From the NCBI GenBank assembly GCA_001599595.1, contig BCHH01000009.1, positions 794,099 through 858,098 on the forward strand: a DNA stretch of 64,000 nt, read 5' to 3'. The DNA comes from Beverwykella pulmonaria. Lineage: Eukaryota > Ascomycota > Dothideomycetes > Pleosporales > Melanommataceae. How positions within the stretch are numbered: the stretch's first letter is position 1; every line of letters starts with the position of its first letter. The notes under the pieces were generated by a model. That model was not told where the DNA came from. It saw nothing but the letters and a program-made list of their open reading frames with translations, and searched no databases. Below are positions 45,476-58,283 of this stretch, piece after piece. The position numbers and the translations under genes are program-made.

Positions 45476-47602
45476 ATGGCCGACAACTCTTCCCGATCTC
45501 TGCTGGCACCTCAGGGTGAATACTCAAAAACGCGGAGTGCCTGGAGAGGCAAACGAAGCACATATAAAACGCCGCTGATCATATTCCCACTGCTCGCGCT
45601 CTTGATCGGATGCATTGTCGCAACGGTTGCTATCCTGCTCAAGTCTCATGATGATCCAGTCAGATCGTGGGGAATCCAGCCTTCCGTCCTCCTCTCCTTC
45701 TTATCCGGCGTGTACGTGGTGGTTCTTGGTGGCCTATTCACAACCGGCGTTGCTATTACTTGGTGGAGAAGTATTGCAAACGGAACGACGCTCAAGAGAC
45801 TGCACTTCATCAGCGCCGCGGCGGACCCAAGGGATTTGATCCTGGCCTTTCTGGCCGGCAGTGATGCGCGTAAAGTCGCGCTGGCAGCACTGGTCGTCTT
45901 TGTGGCGAAATTGTCGGTTGGGCCTTTTATGCAACGCTCGATAAGGCCGGGGCCGAGGGATGTTACCAGAAACGTCGATATGAATATACATTTCGCCAAG
46001 GAGATTCCTGATGGATGGTTCGGAACCTGGGGAGCCTTCGGCAATGATGGAGTCCGCACGGCGCAAGGAACGTTCCTCAACTACAGCATGTCCACGCAGA
46101 CTGCGAAAGGATATTATTGCGCGGGTAACGGCACCTGCGATGGAATGGTATCTGCGGCTGGGATCAACTTTGGCTGCACGTCAAGTGTCAGCCATTTCAA
46201 TATGCGGGACCAAAAGAGCCAAGGCACGACTCTGTTCAGTATTGATATGGATATGGACTACAGTTTCGGCCCACCGATGCTTTTCCTGACCACCAAGTAT
46301 GTCGAATCAGTCGATGATTCCTGCACGGCAACACTGAGGACGGACATTTGCAACATCATTCCTGCGACTGTTTGGTATCCCATTACTATCCGTAATACTT
46401 CCCTTACCATGGACCTTGACCGTTTCCTCGCCCAACCCAACATCATCTCCAACTACACATCTGTCGCCGACATATTCACCAAGAACCTCACAAACCCGAT
46501 CGGGCCTCTACAAGGCATCTCCAGAGGCCTCGGGAATGCGTTCAAGTCAGAAGCACTACTCACAAACGATGGTTCCGGTGGTGTAGCGTACAATGCCAGC
46601 TCCGACCCAGTACGTGCTTTTTACTGGGTCAATATGTTTGTGGACACAAGTATCTCCGCACCTGGATCCAACTACTCAGACAAGGCGAAAGAGTGTGCTT
46701 TAGTCTGGAGATCACCGAAAATGACTGTCATTGCGTCCATGTACGACTTCATGTTCCGCGCAGCGTACGCAGCAACCAACAAAAATAAGGCGTATGAACA
46801 AACGTTTACAGCCACGAACCGGGACACCGAGCTCTGGTATATGACTGATTTTCGCTGGCTAGCAGCTACAATCGTCATCATGGTTCTCGGAAACGCAGCG
46901 GCTATGAGTCTGCTCTGGGGGTGGTGGCAGCTCGATCGTTATGTATCACTGTCACCGCTGGAGACAGGCAAGGCTTTCGGCGCACCGATTTTTGCGGGAG
47001 CAGGCCCGGAGCAGGAAGCCAATGGAATCGTTCAAGAGCTTGGACATGAGCGTGTCGCGCACGATGGGGACGAACTGGTCTGGAACGGGTTGGTGTATGC
47101 GTCTGGGACTGCGCAAGCGGGCAGTTTGAGGGGAAGCGGAGATGGAGACGGAAGAAGTGTGAGGGAATTAGAAGCCGGACCTTCCGCGCACAGCAGTTTT
47201 CGAGGCAGAGGGCACAGACGAGGAATGAGCAGTGTCAGCGAAGCCAGCTCTGGTGCCGGCGGGCCGTCATTCGAACATAGTCTAGGGTACACCACGAGAA
47301 GACCTTACGACGATGAGGAGGACATGGGGCAGTTTTCTGGACAGAGATCGAGGAGTGGAAGTGTAAGGGAAATGGACAACTTAGGCTTGGTACCGCTGCC
47401 GTTAAGTCTGACACCTGGAGTCGGAGGGACCCCGAAATTGCCTCCTATCCAGCATGCTAGCAGTATTAGGTTGGATCCATTGAGTTCGGGGTCGAGGAGG
47501 GGGAGGAGCGGGAGCGGGAGTGGGAGTGCAATAGCGGGTGCGAGTGGGAATGGGAAGAGGCCGTTGAGTTTGATCCCTGAGAGGAGATCACCGACACCCT
47601 GA
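45476..47602 (+). CDS. Large fungal multi-pass membrane protein (DUF3176-like)
   Basis: Single exon of 708 residues from an ATG at 45476. Three hydrophobic helices lie in the first 150 residues (about 32-54, PLLALLIGCIVATVAILL; about 70-92, with GVAITWWRSIANGTTLKRLH just after; and about 130-148). A large presumably extracellular domain follows, with many N-glycosylation sequons (NYSM, NGTC, NTSL, NYTS, NLTN) and several cysteines. A further helix lies near residue 465-485 (WLAATIVIMVLGNAAAMSLL). The cytosolic tail of about 200 residues is rich in Ser, Gly and Arg. The TWWRS...GT.L..LH segment resembles the DUF3176 group of fungal membrane proteins. No transporter or enzyme signature is visible and the role is unknown. 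Confidence 0.85.
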   Translation: MADNSSRSLLAPQGEYSKTRSAWRGKRSTYKTPLIIFPLLALLIGCIVATVAILLKSHDDPVRSWGIQPSVLLSFLSGVYVVVLGGLFTTGVAITWWRSIANGTTLKRLHFISAAADPRDLILAFLAGSDARKVALAALVVFVAKLSVGPFMQRSIRPGPRDVTRNVDMNIHFAKEIPDGWFGTWGAFGNDGVRTAQGTFLNYSMSTQTAKGYYCAGNGTCDGMVSAAGINFGCTSSVSHFNMRDQKSQGTTLFSIDMDMDYSFGPPMLFLTTKYVESVDDSCTATLRTDICNIIPATVWYPITIRNTSLTMDLDRFLAQPNIISNYTSVADIFTKNLTNPIGPLQGISRGLGNAFKSEALLTNDGSGGVAYNASSDPVRAFYWVNMFVDTSISAPGSNYSDKAKECALVWRSPKMTVIASMYDFMFRAAYAATNKNKAYEQTFTATNRDTELWYMTDFRWLAATIVIMVLGNAAAMSLLWGWWQLDRYVSLSPLETGKAFGAPIFAGAGPEQEANGIVQELGHERVAHDGDELVWNGLVYASGTAQAGSLRGSGDGDGRSVRELEAGPSAHSSFRGRGHRRGMSSVSEASSGAGGPSFEHSLGYTTRRPYDDEEDMGQFSGQRSRSGSVREMDNLGLVPLPLSLTPGVGGTPKLPPIQHASSIRLDPLSSGSRRGRSGSGSGSAIAGASGNGKRPLSLIPERRSPTP

Positions 47603-49050
47603 CCCTGACCCTGAACCTATAGACATTCGGCATGTGCTTACACAGGTTTTGATGGCGTTCAGAAGGCCGACCGAGACTGTCTGATCGGTCACTGAGTGGC
47701 ATTTCGGGCGTTGGGCATTTGATATCCAAGTTGCTTGCTTCCTGGGTTTTTTGCTTTCGTATACATCCTGTCATCTGCGGTGGAATATTTTTCCCCAGCG
47801 GGTAGGTTTTAAGAGGGAAAGAAATGCATATCAATCTTTCATTAAACGGATTTCTTGTGCGCGGGTTGTACCTTGTAGCTAGGATCTCCAACGCATGTGA
47901 ATGCATCTATTTATCCAACTACGTAGCACTGCTCCTCCCCTTGTCATACTGCTTCCCCTCTGTACAAGTCCTTCAAATAAATGAAGCTAACCAAGTATAC
48001 CTATCCATACTACCCCTTACCACATCCTTCCACCATCTCTCTTCTCCTCTCCTCTCCATCTGCCCAACAATATTCCCGGTATACGATCCGTCCTCTGTGT
48101 CTTCCAACAGTGCAAAGCAGTGCTTCAGCCTCTTGCACGCAGTAGTGAGTACCACGCTCGTGACGGCCTCTTTCAGAACCGAGTTGAGAAGGAAACGTCG
48201 CTTATGTTGCTTCGCTCCAGGCGGTCTAAGATACGTATAGTACGTAGTATTGCCTCTTAGTCTCTCGATCTCATTCTCATGGTCTGTTTGAGTGCAGCAG
48301 TTCGGTCCATCAGGTCCGATCTGCACTTTTAAGCTACCACACAGATGTCCTATCCAAAGCGTGCTCTCTATCTCTCATCCACCCAATTCCATCCACACAG
48401 GGTAGGAGAGGAAACAGGAGATCGATTACTAGGGCATGACCAGCTCTCCGAAAAGTATATAGGTAATTGACTTGTACTATATACACCACTACATCAACGA
48501 CATTGCAGCCTCACACAAGCAATACGAGTCAACATCTAGTAATTCTCTATAGCAACTTGCTTCACGAAATCTATCTGCATGCATAGCCAGACATTGTCTT
48601 CCGCACTAACAAATGCGCAAAACCCCGTCTTCAATCTAATTTGTCTTGCCATAAAGACTTGACCACGAAGAAACCGAGAGATATCCATAAGAGAAAAGCA
48701 AGCTGAACGAAGACGAGCCCACCCTAGACCGCCACTGTCCCGGTCATCCCATCTCGACTAGCTAGCCATATAAGCACCGCGAAGAGCGGAGTGTAAAGGA
48801 AAGAAAAGACTTTTATAAAATACTACTAACCGTTCTGAGTCAAGCCGTCTTTTCCGTAGTAAAAACGGTCCTGGGGGTATCATATGCCGAATATTGAGAG
48901 AGTATGCCTGCGCCAGGAAATACAAAAAGAACACGTGAAAAAGAGTCTAGAGCGAGCAGCAATGCCGATCCGATCCAGCAAGAGGACCCAAAGACCCATT
49001 TCCAAAGAAACCATGTCGCTCCCGCGTATTGTTTCACATACAATAGAGAT
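47603..49050. other. Convergent intergenic region
   Basis: About 1.45 kb between two converging genes. It starts with a few CCCTGA repeats at the end of the preceding gene; nothing else is recognisable. Confidence 0.5.
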
Positions 49051-52000
49051 CTAGTCCCGCTGCCGTGAGATGCCGAAGAGAAACATGAGGTTCTGCACGC
49101 TCAAGCGCGAGAGGCTCTTGCCAGCCTTCTCATCCAGGGCTGCGTTGATGAGCTCCCGCTTCTTGTCTTGCAGGGCACAAATTCGATCTTCGACTGTCTC
49201 AGGTACCAGCAGACGGTGAACATGCACCTCGCGTTCTTGCTGCAACATAGTAAGTACTGTGGTGGCATCAAACTAGGGCGATATATACTTACAGGCATCC
49301 TGTGCGCTCGGTCAACCGCCTGATCTTCGATGAAGGGATTCCAAAAAGGATCAAGGATGATGACTTGCGACGCCTTGTTGAGATTGAGACCAGCATTGCC
49401 GGCCTTAAGAGAGATCAGCATGATTTTCTCAGAGGCTTCATCCATGAACTTGTTCACCGCATCTGCGCGCTGGTCCATTTTCATGCTACCATCATACCGC
49501 TGATATTTGAAGCCACGGTCCAGCAGGGGAACTTCCAGCAGGTCGAGAAGCGAAGTAAATTGACTGAAGATCAGGGTCTTCTCTGTTGGGTCGTTGGCAT
49601 GAATCTTAGTGAGAAGCTCGATTGTTTTCTCAATCTTGCCCGAACTAACGTAAGTCTTGCGAAGTCTACGTAGGTATTTCTTCTTGGCAGCCTTGTTGCG
49701 GAGGGATTCTTTCTTGAGTTGTGCAAGCGTGGCCTTCGGTTTGGCTGGTGCCTTGCCTTTGCCTTTACTCTTCTTGCTCTTGACTTTCTCCGGTCTGTCT
49801 GCAACCTCACGGCTGGCTGAAGGAGCTTCGAAATCGTCGTCCGCATCATCAGGAACTACAAATCCATCCAGGTCACCATCGTCATTTACCGCATCGTCAT
49901 CATCATCCGAGTCGGAGTCAGAATCTTCTTCCTCTCCCTCTCCCTCTTCGTCCCCCTCTTCTGGACGGTCAGACTCGTCTAGTCGCTCGGGACAGAATAC
50001 CTTGCAGAAATGTTTGTAGTCTGTGATCTTGTTCGAGCTTAGTGTGCCCCTACAATGGGGACACCTCGCTCCATTACCATCCTCGTGGCCTTCTCGAATG
50101 GCATTCGCGGGGTCGATGAGCTTTTGGAAGCACTCACCACAGCAGGTGTGACCACAAGGGATGATGATCGTTGGATTGAGATCGACCTCGAGACAGATTG
50201 GACATTCAAAGCCGTCTGCTTCTTTCAACCGGTTGACCACATCCTTATTGATCTGTTGGGCGCGACTTAACAGATCGTCTTCGTCAATGCCTTCCGTCGA
50301 TACCTGCACACCAAGATCTTTGATGAGATGAGGATGGCAACAAGCTTGGCGAAGGCGCAAGAGGAGAACCAGGACATTGGCGTAGTTGTTGGTCACGGTG
50401 CCCTTCTTCAGGTACTTGTTGAACTGTACCTGTGTTTTACCTTCAATGGCTCTGTACAGCTCTCGCTCTTCGTCACTGAACTCGACGTTCTGAAGCTTGC
50501 TAATCTTTGGTGGGATCGTGCAAATTTGCTTTCCATCAACAATCGACGTCTTTTCGCGGCGCAGCATGATGGACTTAAGGAGAGCCTGAAGGCGGCCAAG
50601 TATCTGTCTTGACTTCCAGTCCGTTTTGCTATGCTTGAATGGCTTCGAGAAGTGATCGTTGAAACGACCCCAGTCGTTGTATGGCTTGATGCGCAGGAAG
50701 CGGATGAGTGGATAGAGTTCGTCGATAGAGTTCATCATGGGGGTTCCGGTCATGCACAAGCGGTGTCGAGCCATGATCTCATTAGATGCCTTTGAAACCT
50801 GCGTGTTCTTATTCTTGATGCATTGAGCTTCGTCAATGATGACACGGTACCACAGGCTGTCTTTTCCGATCAGTGCCAATTCGTCCTTTGCCTTGCGCAC
50901 AAACGTAGAGTCACGCTGCTCCCGCTGGGTAAGCTCTGCCTCCTTTCGTTTCTCCATTTGCTTCATTTCAGAGCCAAGGGTGCCAAAAGTGGTAAGAACA
51001 ACATCGTATTTGCGCAACTTCTGGAAATTTGCGTTCTTCCCATGTCCGTGATAGATAAATACCTGTAGCTGGTGAGACGTCTTGACGTGACGCTGAAGCT
51101 CCTTCTCCCATTGCTTCATCAACGCCACAGGCGCAATGATGAGGGTTGTTTTGCACGCTGGGTCGTCCGAAGGCCTGGCTAGAATAAGGGCCAGAGCTTG
51201 AATCGTCTTTCCTAATCCCATGTCGTCCGCGAGTATCCCTCCTCGGTTGTTTCCTTCCTCCATCTTCATCAGCCAGGTCAGGCCAAGTTTCTGATGCTCC
51301 ATAAGCTGAGAGGACATGGCTCGTGGTGTTTGCTGGCGTTGGTCTGGAGGGAGCTCGTCATGTGGTTTGATGTTCTCGATGAGTTTGGTGAGCGCCTCCG
51401 GGTTGGCCTCTGACCTTTCAAACGGCATCTCAAATCCACCGAATAATTCGTTTTCAAGGTCGACGTTTACCCGTTGTGCCGCAGGTTGCGCGAAACCCGG
51501 ATTCGGACGTGGGGCCGGGGCAACAAGAGGGTTGTTAAGGAGTTCTGCGTTCAGTCTGGTACCACCAAAGGCATATCCGCCACCAGGCTGCGTAGGAGTG
51601 ACAAGGAACTGGGCGAGTGCCTCTTCATTCATGAAATCTTGATGGAAAGCATTACTTGGAGCTGGATGCTGATCATGTTCTTGATAAGCATGGACGAGTT
51701 CCGGGAATGGGTCGGCTGCAGCCTTGTCTTGCCCATCATCGAGGCTTGTCAAGTCGATGACATCTCCAAAGCCCATGGGGCGCTGTGGATTCGTAAAGCC
51801 AGCAACGCCGAATTGAGGTGTGGTCATGTGTGAACCCCCAAACTGGTGCTGGAAGTCACTGCCGCCAGTCTGATGCGTACGTATAGGCATTAGGGTATCA
51901 CGCGGGACTCGAAGTTGGAACTGGGGTGTGGTTGCTGACGGCAGCCCTTGGAATCCGCGAAGGCCGCTGCTTGCAGGCCCATTTCCACCCGCACTGAAGG

Positions 52001-52427
52001 GGTTCTCGCTGTTGTTTGACCCGTGGGACAAACCCGAGGCTGGTGTTCCTGGCGTTCCGGGCGTCAAAGCCGGACTCCCATTCAGGCTGACACGCTTGGG
52101 GTCTGATAGATCGAATTCCCCCATTGACGTGAGGCTACGTTTCCGCGAAAACGCCGACGAACCTGAGCTATCGCCCGCTGGAGAATCTGGAAAGGGTGGA
52201 TATGCGGGTCCTGCCCCATTACTGCCTGATGCTTCGAGCGCAGCGTCCCGTTGTGGATGCCGTCTCAGTAGCTGGAAGAGGCCTTCGAGTATCTTGTCAT
52301 AATATGCCTTGTCTGGAGCGGAAGTGGGGTATGAGTCATCGAGGCTGTTTCTCAGCGCGCTCACGAAGGAGATCTCTTGTTCGATGTCGGAGGCGGTGGG
52401 GCTTGGTGGGAGACCTAGTTGGTACAT
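49051..52427 (-). CDS. uls1: Uls1/Ris1-type SNF2 translocase with RING finger
   Basis: Minus strand, two exons, 52427-49293 and 49239-49051; about 1107 residues. The frame stays open upstream to 52466 without an ATG, so 52427 (MYQLGLPPSPTASDIEQEIS) is the best start. A low-complexity N-terminal third precedes the SNF2 ATPase: ADDMGLGKTIQ near residue 403 and IIDEAQCIKN near 532. A C3HC4 RING sits between the ATPase lobes (CPICLEVDLNPTIIIPCGHT, then CPHCRG; about 740-800), followed by a strongly acidic linker (about 815-860). The second lobe begins LIFSQFTSLLDLL and reaches LISLKAGNAGLNL and DPFWNPFIEDQAVDRAHR. The last exon completes motif VI and ends SVQNLMFLFG. Uls1 is a SUMO-targeted ubiquitin ligase and DNA translocase that removes sumoylated proteins from chromatin; Rad16-type proteins are the alternative. 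Confidence 0.88.
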
Positions 52428-53993
52428 CGTTGTGGCCGGCGAGCGGGTCGTAGCACCCTCGGACACATACGATGGTCAGCCTTTTCGATTCTCTTGATAT
52501 GCCGCCGTGTCTCTATGGTGCCGGTGGAGAGGCTGCGGTGGAGTTGTGGCGGGTGGGGTGTGGGCTGAAGTTGGAGAGGCTAGGCTGGTGGGCGTGCTTT
52601 TATAGACCTACAGTGTGAAGGTGAAAGAGGGTGAAAGCGGCCGGCAACTCAGGTAAAGGAAGGACACCGGCGATATTGGGCGGTTGGTGTGACACGGCGC
52701 GGTACGCTTGTGTCGCTACTTCTAGTTTTGGAAAGAGGGAGAAAGCAGGCAACCGTCGCCGTGCTGCGGGGTGGGCAGTGCTGGAGATGGAGGAGGAAAT
52801 GAAGGAGGACATCAAGCGACGGAAAGGCTGAGAGTGAAAGCGCAGGGCCTATGCGACGCCGGGAGGCATAGAAGCAGCCTTGAAAGACGCGCCCTCGCCG
52901 TGGGTGTTGGTGAGTGAAAAGGACGTAGAGAACGACGATCGAGCAAATGACGAATGGCAGATAGAGGCCCGATAGGCTAGTCCGGGACCAGTGACTTTGA
53001 ACTTTGTTGTTTCCGGTGAGCCTCCCACATGCCAGAAACACGGCCGATGAGTGCGTGGTTGAGCGTCCGCCGCGACAAGGCTGGACGGGACGCTGGCAAG
53101 GCTGAGGTTTCGGGAGAGTGACATGAATGCTTGCACACGAGCTGCAGGGAGCTGCAGGCGTAGCCACTGCAGCAAACAAAACCCGCGCAGTCTTGGCGAA
53201 CGCGTGAGGAGACCAACACGCGAATCCCGACCAAGTCCGCGCGGGGAGGACAAATGCATCGTGGCGCCTTGCCATATGCGGCGTGAAGGGCTCCAAATTC
53301 ACCCAGCGCGCTCCTGAGCAATTTTCGCATACATCCCGAACCAGAAATCCGAGCATTCACGACCTTCGAGTAATGGAATAACGTCATGCACACAATCACC
53401 GCCTCGCTAACACTTCGCCAATCATATTCGCCCACACGAAAAGCAAAAGCAGCAAGAAGCAATGCGCCGGCTGCTCATCCATCGAATTGCATTTGTGCCA
53501 TCACATCGTACTAGTCATTGACGGGAGCAAGAGTCAACCCAAACAGCACATTTCTAAAAAAGCGACAGTCAATCTCTGCTACCCAAGAGCCCGGACCCCC
53601 GGCAACAACCGAAAGAAATGCATACTATTGTTGTCGTGGCCCGAACGAACAATCCTAGCAGAAGAGGCCTAAATGACTCCAGAAATGCAGGTGTAAAGCA
53701 TCAGAAAGAGGAACCGACGAAAAACACAGGGCCCGCACATCCACAGCCCATCATGACATTCGTGCGTCCACGCCCTCCAGAATACCACATTCGCTCCCCT
53801 TTCCTCTCCAACCCACTAGAAATAATGGTCCAGTCGTCAACCCAGCCCCAGAGAAAACTCCACAAGAACGCCGTAACTATGAAAAGCGCTATATGGTCGA
53901 CCAATTCTTCTGATGTGTCGCTTCCTATGCTACTATCTAATGGTGCCGATGCACCTTGGGGTATTTATTAAAACACACTCCCATTAAGTGCAC
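52428..53993. other. Intergenic region between uls1 and nik1
   Basis: About 1.57 kb. It holds the upstream region of uls1 and the 3' flank of nik1. Open frames at 52649-53462 (minus) are frame-shadowed and have no motif. Confidence 0.5.
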
Positions 53994-56900
53994 TTATGCT
54001 CGACGGCCTGTAGGCAGCAGGAAGCACGGAAACCTAGAGTAAATGAGATGTTGCGAAGGGTTGGCTCTCAGCTGCTGTGCGATCGAAGCAAAAGCTATGA
54101 TGAGATTAGCGCCCACGTAGGCTTCGATAGCAGATGTACGACTTACTCTATCCACTGGATCAGATTGATCAGCCGCCAACATAGAAGGACTGGCAGCCGC
54201 AGTGCCTCGTTCTGTATATCCCCGTGTTTCCAGCTGTGGCCGTCGCGATGTGGCTTGAGGGGTGGATTGAGAGCTATCTCCAGCGAGGTTGCGATCTGGA
54301 GTTTGTATATGCTCTATCGCTTCCCGTTGGTCGAAGAGTGGGGCACTCCCGTGCGCACCACCGCCACCACCGCCAAGTGTGGTGGCTCGCAAAATTGTTT
54401 GGATGAGTTGGTTTTGCCTCAACGGCTTCGAAAGATAGTCCTATGGAAGTCAGCATTCGTGATAATTAAGTGAAAACAGCGCGGGGGGGGGGAAAAAGGG
54501 GAGGGAAGAAAAAAAAAACTCACATCCATCTGAGCCGCGAGACACTTTTCGCGGTCGCCCACCATGGCATGCGCAGTCAAGGCAATGACGGGTGTTGACG
54601 GGATGCTGTTTTCACGTTCCCATGCGCGGATCGTGGCAGTGGCCTCGAAACCACCCTGTGGCTTGAGTTAGTCTCGTGTCTAAATGGTAAGATGATCAGG
54701 AACGTACCATGACAGGCATCTGCACGTCCATGAGGACGCAGTCATATCGTTTCTTCTTGATGTGCTCAAAGGCCTCCAATCCGTTATTTGCCACTGTTAC
54801 CGTGTGGTTGTATTTCTGCAAGATCCTGACAGCGAGTTTTTGGTTCACTGCGTTGTCCTCGGCGAGGAGGATGTTGAAGGATTTCGAGTGGTCGGTGGCC
54901 AACGGTGCAGCTCTACCATCGAGGGCCGGAATGAGCGCGTTGCCTAGATCAATCGGCAAACATGGCGTCGTCATGTAACTTGAGATGCCGTCTTCGAGAG
55001 CAGTCTTCAGGCTGATCGACACATGTGGAGTCAACATAACAAGCGGAATGTACTTGAACCGCTCCGCCACCCTAAGCTCTCTTGCCGTTCTGTCGTTATC
55101 GACAATGACACAGTCGAACGGTGTTTCTGTGATAGCCCTCTTGTCAGAGATGGGGACCTCGTCGATAGTGTTGACTACAATGGGTGCCAGATCAAGCGCC
55201 TTGAGATGGTCGACGACCTGCGTCGAAAACCGTGTATGTCCCTGGTCGACAAAAAGAACGGTGTGTTTGCTGTAAGGCGTGAGTTGAGGCTGGATGGCGG
55301 ACAAATCTGGGTTCCCAAGACGGACTCGGCATGTGAAGTAAAAGGTGCTGCCCTTGCCGTAGTCCGACTCCACCCACATCCGCCCGCCCATGAGAGTAAC
55401 AAGACGCTTCGAGATAGATAATCCCAGGCCCGTCCCACCAAACTTCCTCGTCGTCGAGCCATCTGCTTGCTGGAAAGTGTCGAAAATGAGGTTCAGTTTG
55501 TCGCCACGGATTCCTATTCCAGTATCGGAAACGGCAAACTGGAAAACGGATTGGTCGGGCGAACATTCCTGCTCAGGAGCCAAGGTCATTGCCACCTTGA
55601 CCTCTCCGTGTTCGGTAAATTTGATCGCATTACCAACCAGGTTTAGGATAATCTGCCTCAACCGGAAGGAATCGCCAACAACATAATCCGGCACGCTGTG
55701 AGACACATCGTAGGCAAGATTCAGCTTCCGCTCGTTGGCTCTGGACGCGAGAGACTTGAGCGCGTTGAAAATGGTTCCCCGAAGTGAGAATGGGATCTCT
55801 TCCATGACCATGCGATTGGCCTCAATCTTACTAATATCCAGAATGTCATCGATGATGGTCAAGAGCTGGCCAGCTAAGTTGTGGACAATGGTTAACATCT
55901 CTCGTTGCGCGTGTGTCAAATCGGTGTCGAGTGTGAGCTGTGTCATTCCGATGATGCCGTTCATCGGCGTTCGGATCTCATGCGACATGTTGGCCAGGAA
56001 CTCTGATTTGGTCTTGTTGGCCAACTCAGCGGCTTCTCGTGCTGCCGTGTTCCTCTGGATGCTCTCGCGTAGACTGGAGACCATCTGGTTGATCTTCCGT
56101 TTCAGTTCGTCCATCTCACCGGATGCCTCCACTGTGATCTGCGTAAACTTTCCCTCCATAGCTGCGTTTGTGATGTCGCCGAATGCCCGAACCTGTGATG
56201 TGAGATTCTGGGCCATGGTGTTGACGTCGGTGGTGATTTCCTTCCAACGGCCGTCGATATCTTGGACATCAGCCTGGCCACCCATCTTTCCGTCGACACC
56301 CACGTCGCGAGCTACGCGCTTGACGGCAAGCGACCAGTCATCCAGACGATCCACCATGTCGTTGATGGTGTCTTTCAGAAGTCGAATCTCTCCTTCAGCA
56401 TCAACGTGCACTCTTCGACTCATGTCTCCCTTTGCAATTGCCTGCGTGACTTCGGAGATACTCCTGACTTGAAGTGTGAGGTTCTGTGCCATGGTATTGA
56501 CATTGTCGGTCAGGTCTTTCCATTTCCCCTCCACATTGTCCACCTGTGCTTGTCCACCTAAATTACCGTCTGTGCCGACCTCGCGAGCGACCTTGCTGAC
56601 TTCTTGGGCAAAGGTGTTCAGCCTGTCCACCATGGTGTTGATCGTGATCTTGAGGGACAAGATCTCGCCTTGGACCTCTGCCTTGACTTTGCGGCTGAGA
56701 TCGCCTCTGGCGACAGCTGTTGTGACCTCTGCAATCTCTCGCACTTGGGTCGTTAGATTCATGGCCATGCCGTTGACGTTCTCTGTCAAGTCTTTCCAGG
56801 TACCTTCGACGCCGTGGACAGTAGCTTGTCCGCCGAGCCGACCTTCGGATCCGACCTCGCGAGCGATCTTGGTAACTTCGTGCGCAAACTGCTGCAATTG

Positions 56901-58283
56901 ATCCACCATAAGATTGATGGTGTTCTTCAGCTCCAGAATCTCGCCCTTGCACTCTGCTTCGACCTTCCGAGTAAGGTTTCCTTGTGCGACAGCTGTAGTC
57001 ACCTGGGCAATATCTCTGACCTGAGTGGTAAGGTTCTTGGCCATGGCGTTCACGTTGACTGTCAGTTCGTTCCATGTGCCTTTTACGCCGTCGATTTCAG
57101 CCTGGCCACCGAGTTTTCCCTCAGTGCCGACGTCTCTGGCCACTTTGGTGACTTCGTACGCGAATGACCGCAACTGATCCACCATGGCGTTTATCGTCTC
57201 CTGGAGCTGAAGAATTTCGCCGCGAGCAGGCCGTTCAATCTTCTTGCTCAAATCGCCGTGCGCTACAGCCGTGGTAACCGCTGCAATTTCTCGCACTTGG
57301 TCTGTGAGGTTTTGTGCCATGACATTTACTATATCGCGTCAGAAACGGGCCGATAGAAGCTTGTGGGAACACGGAAACGTACCGCTGTCGGTCAACTCGG
57401 CCCAGATACCATCGACTCCAGGGAGGTTCGCCTGGCCGCCGAGTCTGCCCTCGGTACCGACCTCCTTAGCCAAGAAGGTAACTTGGCTAGCAAACTCCTG
57501 CAGCTGATCCACCATCTTGTTGATTGTGCGTTTGAAGTTCATGATCTCAGGGTCCATTTCCTTGGCGTGAATTAACACTTTCTTGCTCAAATCGCCCATG
57601 GCCACGGCGGTCACGATGTTTCCAATCTCCCTGAGCGCCTTCTGGAAGGCGAGATTGGCTTGCTGGTGCTTCCCCAATTCTCTCTTCAGCGCACCAATGT
57701 CTTCGATCCCGTGCTCAAAAGCGGTGTTCTGGTTGCTTAGCTGCTTGTTTACTTCAGCGCTGAGATTATCGATGTGCTCGCGCTGGTTCTTAATTTGGTC
57801 CGCCTGCTTGTTCACATGGTCGCGGAGATAGTTCAGCTGTTCCTCCGTAAGCTCTGCCGACGGCGCTTGAGGGTCCCCGTTCGATTCCTTTGCAGCTAGC
57901 CAGTTGCTGACCCAAGATGCTCTCTGCTCCTTATGTGAACCAGGACGGCCCGGCGGGCCACCGTTGCGCAAGGCGGGGACAGCGGCGGGTGCGTACAAGA
58001 ACGCCGAGTTGGCAGGCTCGCCGGGCGTCATCGGGAAGGTGTTGTTGTCGACGACGTTGGCTTTCGCCTCGAGGTAGCGTATGCGTGCAGCGAGCGCGGC
58101 CAGCTCCCGCTCGACGTTGGCCTTGTCGGGGGAGTCGGGTCCTGGCAGGGAGAGCGCCAGCGATTTGGGGCCATTTGCGGCGATTTGCCCACTGAAGGAG
58201 CCATCGACAGCGGGATCGTGTTGCTTTGCGAGGTTGCTAAGGTAGGTCGACAGGCCGCCATACGGCTGTACAGAGGTGGACAT
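53994..58283 (-). CDS. nik1: Group III hybrid histidine kinase Nik1/Os-1, HAMP repeats
   Basis: Minus strand, four exons: 58283-57383, 57328-54708, 54655-54524 and 54440-53994; 1366 residues. After an N-terminal coiled coil (about 145-215) come six HAMP units of about 92 residues. They are recognised by recurring TTAVAxGDLSRKV, INxMVDxL and [12 protein letters not shown] motifs; the first is encoded by exon 1. The histidine kinase domain has the phospho-accepting [12 protein letters not shown] near residue 750, the N box [15 protein letters not shown] and GTGLGLSIS. The receiver domain has [12 protein letters not shown], phosphorylatable Asp in LMDVQMPVM (about 1168) and the distal Lys in DYLSKPL (exon 4, about 1223). 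This soluble kinase feeds the HOG MAP-kinase pathway, senses osmotic stress, and is the target of fludioxonil and dicarboximide fungicides. The last exon carries a variable Ser/Gly-rich tail. Confidence 0.97.

Noticed and set aside
47594..47614. CCCTGA repeats that resemble telomeric sequence
   Set aside because: Only about three imperfect units, overlapping the end of a coding region; not TTAGGG/CCCTAA and not at a chromosome end.
49657..50019. Ser-rich plus-strand frame
   Set aside because: It is the antisense of the acidic Asp/Glu linker of the SNF2/RING gene.
52649..53462. Two overlapping minus-strand frames of 136-235 codons upstream of the SNF2 gene
   Set aside because: Different frames, no domain, no splice signals linking them; treated as upstream region.
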